The notes under the pieces: model-generated
The model's database searches: none
What the model was told of the DNA's origin: nothing
Seen by the model: the letters and a program-made list of their open reading frames with translations, nothing else
Source: a bacterium
GTDB lineage: Bacteria; UBP14; UBA6098; JAFGQG01
Reading direction: 5' to 3'
NCBI GenBank assembly: GCA_016930435.1
Contig: JAFGGQ010000176.1
Location: forward strand, 1-9,098
Length of the DNA: 9,098 bases
Position numbers and translations under genes: made by a program
In this document: positions 6,845 through 9,098 of the stretch, piece after piece
Layout of the letters: each line of letters starts with the position of its first letter
How positions within the stretch are numbered: the first letter of the stretch is position 1

Positions 6845-8773
6845 CTAAGGCTGAATGTTTTGCTGCTTTTTCCTGAGGTCCTCCAGTATAAGCCCGATCC
6901 CCTCACGCTTTTCGGGATATAGCTCCGCTATACGCTGGAAGACGCGATAAGCCTCCTTATATAGCCCTAATTCAACATTGATAACTCCCAGGTTCTGCAG
7001 GCTGATCAGGTTTTCCGGGTCGAACTGGAGGGTCAACTCCAGGTAACTTCGGGCACGGTTAAGCTTTTTCAGCTTATAAAGATATGAAGCCCTTTCTCCC
7101 AGCATTTTAGGATAGATCGAGAGCACCGACCTGATACGATCATCCCGGTAATAACTCTGATCTTTGAATTCTTTGAGCCGGAATTTCTCCAGGGGGAAGG
7201 GATAATAGAGGCTGTCATCACTCAGGCGATAGAGCAGGCCCTCCGGTATCTTGACCATCTCCTGAAACAAGCCCTCCTTGCTCTTGAAGGTAGTGTAAAC
7301 CGTATTATTGAAATTTTCGAGGACGATACTATTGACCATATCATGGAATTTTTTCTGGAGGTCTATAGCGTTGTATTTCTCACCCTTTTCGAAGGGCTCC
7401 AGGGCCTTTAAAAATGAATTCATCTGCCTGGATGAAATTTTGAAACGCTCCGGGTAGTAAGCCAGAAGATGCTTAATATACCAGGATCTCCGCATCAGTT
7501 CAAAATCGATCAGGAGCAGGTCTCCCCTAAGCCCTTCCAGTTGCTGCTTATAAAGGGAGGGGGAATAATAATCCCAGTTATCCATAATAATGGTTGACCG
7601 TGGTGCGGCGGATTCCAGAATATTCACGCTCAGTTCTCCAACCAGATTATGGCGGTGTTGATTGGGCCTGTAATTGCTGTAAATGGGGAAGAGGGCTAAA
7701 ATAACGCTCAATAAAGCGATAAGGTTATTTTTAAACCAGGACGATATGAAATAGACCCCCAGGCAGAGCCAGATTACCACAACAATAAAAGAGGGAATGA
7801 AATAGGGATCAATATCCGGTATGTCGTAGTTCAGGGAGTAGATTATATTACTTACAAAGATAAGTATCAGGAATAAAAACAGTTTCAATTTTTTCAGGCA
7901 GTTATAGATAAAACCAAGCAGCGCAAAGGGTAGTAGGATTAAGGTGAATTGGTTTTTTAAAAGAATGAAGTAGTTACCAAGTCTGTTTAATAGCTCCTTT
8001 ATCGGCTGGTTAAACATCCATACCCGGTACTGCCATCCGCTGACATGGCGGAAAAAATTCTCCCAATTCTGCGGATTACCCCAGTTCATGAACGGTTCGT
8101 GTGCGCTTCGGAGTGGGAGATAGAGGTAAATGGAGAGCCCGGCGAGCAGAAAAAGGGCAAGTGAGATCAATAACCAGGGTTTTTTGATAAGTGTGATGTC
8201 GGTACTCAGTATCAGGAAAAGGAATGCGGGTGTACACAGGATGATATTGAGGTGATTCCCGAAAGCCAGGCCCCAAAGGAAAAAGAAGAGGATCAGGTGG
8301 CGGATTTCCCCGGTTCTTTTCCAATTCAGAAGTATAGCGCAGAGTGTGATGAACAAAAAGGAGCTCAGGGCATATACCTCGGTGGTTACCGAGATCTGCC
8401 AGAAGGTTTGGGAGAATGCCAGAATGAGGCTCCCTCCTAAAGCTAATATCCTGTTTCGGGCATCCCTTTTCGCGGAAAAAAGGCGTAACACTTCGCAGAT
8501 CAGAAAATAAAAAGCGACGAGGCTGAGCAATGACAGAATCAGGGAGAAAATATTTGTATTAAGGACCGGTGGGTTTATATTCAGGAGGCAGAAAATACGG
8601 CCTGTTAGCGTATAAAGCGGGTAACCGGTAGGATGAGCGATCCCCAGTGTTTTGCAGACAAGCGCAAGTTCACCGCTGTCGATAAGGTTGACCGAAGGGG
8701 ACAGGGTAATGGCATAAGCGGCTGCGACAATAATCGTCATAATGACTAAACCGGTTATCCTTGATTTGAACAT
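6845..8773 (-). CDS. DUF2723 membrane protein (GT-C glycosyltransferase-like) with C-terminal TPRs
   Basis: A 642-residue membrane protein. The N-terminal 370 residues hold about ten hydrophobic segments (near 7-25, 74-96, 108-122, 133-150, 158-190, 200-220, 266-290, 297-315, 325-345, 350-367). DUF2723 signatures are present: 'NLIDSGELALVC' with the acidic D32/E35 in the first outside loop, 'IAHPTGYPLYTLTGRIF' (45-61), 'FWQISVTTEVYALS' (124-137), 'YLPLRSAHEPFMNWGNPQNW' (218-237) and 'YDIPDIDPYFIPS' (316-328). The family belongs to the GT-C fold and includes TMEM260-type protein O-mannosyltransferases, so a lipid-linked sugar donor and an extracytoplasmic acceptor are likely but unproven. Residues 370-550 form a soluble domain, and about 560-625 hold two TPRs ('RARSYLELTLQFDPEN', 'YKEAYRVFQRIAELYPEK'). 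The ATG at 8773 has no Shine-Dalgarno and lies 6 bases after a consensus -10 box, so the mRNA may be leaderless. dapF follows in the same operon. Confidence 0.9.
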   Translation of the reverse strand: MFKSRITGLVIMTIIVAAAYAITLSPSVNLIDSGELALVCKTLGIAHPTGYPLYTLTGRIFCLLNINPPVLNTNIFSLILSLLSLVAFYFLICEVLRLFSAKRDARNRILALGGSLILAFSQTFWQISVTTEVYALSSFLFITLCAILLNWKRTGEIRHLILFFFLWGLAFGNHLNIILCTPAFLFLILSTDITLIKKPWLLISLALFLLAGLSIYLYLPLRSAHEPFMNWGNPQNWENFFRHVSGWQYRVWMFNQPIKELLNRLGNYFILLKNQFTLILLPFALLGFIYNCLKKLKLFLFLILIFVSNIIYSLNYDIPDIDPYFIPSFIVVVIWLCLGVYFISSWFKNNLIALLSVILALFPIYSNYRPNQHRHNLVGELSVNILESAAPRSTIIMDNWDYYSPSLYKQQLEGLRGDLLLIDFELMRRSWYIKHLLAYYPERFKISSRQMNSFLKALEPFEKGEKYNAIDLQKKFHDMVNSIVLENFNNTVYTTFKSKEGLFQEMVKIPEGLLYRLSDDSLYYPFPLEKFRLKEFKDQSYYRDDRIRSVLSIYPKMLGERASYLYKLKKLNRARSYLELTLQFDPENLISLQNLGVINVELGLYKEAYRVFQRIAELYPEKREGIGLILEDLRKKQQNIQP

Positions 8774-8779
8774 GCCTGT

Positions 8780-8807
8780 ATTATATCAAAAGTATTCTAA
8801 ATATCAA
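8780..8807 (-). promoter_or_regulatory. Strong sigma-70 promoter with extended -10 for the DUF2723-dapF operon
   Basis: On the - strand: TTGATA (8807-8802, one mismatch), a 16-base spacer and a perfect TATAAT (8785-8780) preceded by TGA, giving the extended -10 form TGnTATAAT. Transcription would be expected to start about 7 bases further on, at or next to the A of the ATG at 8773. The upstream DNA is AT-rich. This is the best promoter in the window. Confidence 0.7.
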
Positions 8808-9098
8808 TAGTAAAATCAGAATTCAATCGGATTTGAAATGGGGAGTTTAAAGCGCGAATACACGATTTGTTAGGTGAATAGATTGAAATATCTTTCCAGC
8901 CTTTGGCATTGTTTTATTAAATATATGAACAAAAACCTGTCTTCAGGGTAATGGTACCATTATTTCAGTTCTGTGTGGATTGTATGTTTAAGCTTTCGCC
9001 CTGATCCCTCCGATTGATGCAATTGCTTAGCCCTCAAGTTCGTGAAAGATCACTACGGATAACATTCCATTTAAAGAACATGGTGAAACGACTTAAGC
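8808..9098. other. Intergenic stretch with no convincing gene
   Basis: AT-rich up to about 8990 and more balanced after that. On the + strand a frame is open from 9005 to the window edge, with ATGs at 9017 and 9080, but neither has a ribosome site and the 30 or so residues match nothing I know. It could be the start of a gene that continues beyond the window. No tRNA or insertion-sequence end was seen. An inverted repeat, TTCAA/TTGAA (8822-8826, 8833-8837), lies 15 bases upstream of the DUF2723 -35 box and could be an operator, but it is short. The palindrome at 8949-8962 is listed separately. Confidence 0.4.
8936..8962. repeat. 14-base perfect palindrome next to a small hairpin
   Basis: TAATGGTACCATTA (8949-8962) is a perfect palindrome, beside a short hairpin CCTG-TCTT-CAGG (8936-8947). 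Read on the - strand the hairpin is followed by TTTTTGTT, so it could be a weak terminator for a - strand gene to the right of the window. The palindrome could equally be a binding site for a dimeric regulator. Neither role is proven. Confidence 0.3.

Noticed and set aside
9037-9096. Short - strand frame entering from the right edge and ending near 9037
   Set aside because: Only about 20 residues are visible and nothing is recognisable, so a gene end cannot be told from a chance frame.
8921-9098. Selenoprotein-like read-through: a short CxxC-containing frame (8951-9001), then TGA at 9002 and an open frame to the window edge
   Set aside because: No selenocysteine insertion hairpin is evident just after the TGA, there is no ribosome site, and the residues match no known family. 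Chance open frames of this size are expected.

Overview
The window looks like a chromosomal stretch of an uncultured bacterium of the Fibrobacterota-Chlorobiota-Bacteroidota (FCB) group or a related candidate phylum. The main evidence is the C-terminus of the first, truncated protein: it carries the 'ENYPNPFN' motif and the short beta-sandwich typical of type IX secretion (Por) sorting domains. A TPR lipoprotein of the 'YPDS' type and a DUF2723 membrane glycosyltransferase-like protein fit the same group. The phylum cannot be fixed from this sequence alone. There are no rRNA or tRNA genes, CRISPR arrays, insertion sequences or phage genes. Most of the content is ordinary housekeeping and envelope genes, and I did not find a clear undescribed multi-gene system.

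Layout. On the + strand, 1-956 is the 3' part of a secreted surface protein, followed 24 bases later by a TPR lipoprotein (981-1715); the two probably form one transcript. A terminator hairpin (1738-1777) follows, and a plausible promoter overlaps it. Next comes a glyoxalase II/YcbL-like metallo-beta-lactamase-fold hydrolase (1790-2410). A small unrecognised membrane-anchored protein lies convergently on the - strand (2460-2816). It is divergent from purL (2947-5175, +), with an AT-rich intergenic region between them that probably holds both promoters. purL converges on a UPF0173 metal-dependent hydrolase (5208-5900, -); the stop codons of both genes lie in the arms of a shared hairpin. The right end is a - strand pair: a 642-residue DUF2723 protein with C-terminal TPRs (6845-8773), then dapF (6044-6835) nine bases downstream. 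The last 325 bases hold the DUF2723 promoter and otherwise no convincing gene.

Functional picture. The genes cover purine synthesis (PurL), lysine and peptidoglycan precursor synthesis (DapF), envelope or surface biogenesis (the type IX cargo, the lipoprotein, the DUF2723 protein) and two unrelated metallo-beta-lactamase-fold hydrolases. The features most worth a second look are regulatory. One is a promoter whose predicted start falls inside a terminator stem. Another is a near-consensus extended -10 promoter that predicts a leaderless mRNA for the DUF2723 gene. A third is a pair of overlapping divergent promoters before purL. All promoter, terminator and start assignments were read by eye and are inferences.
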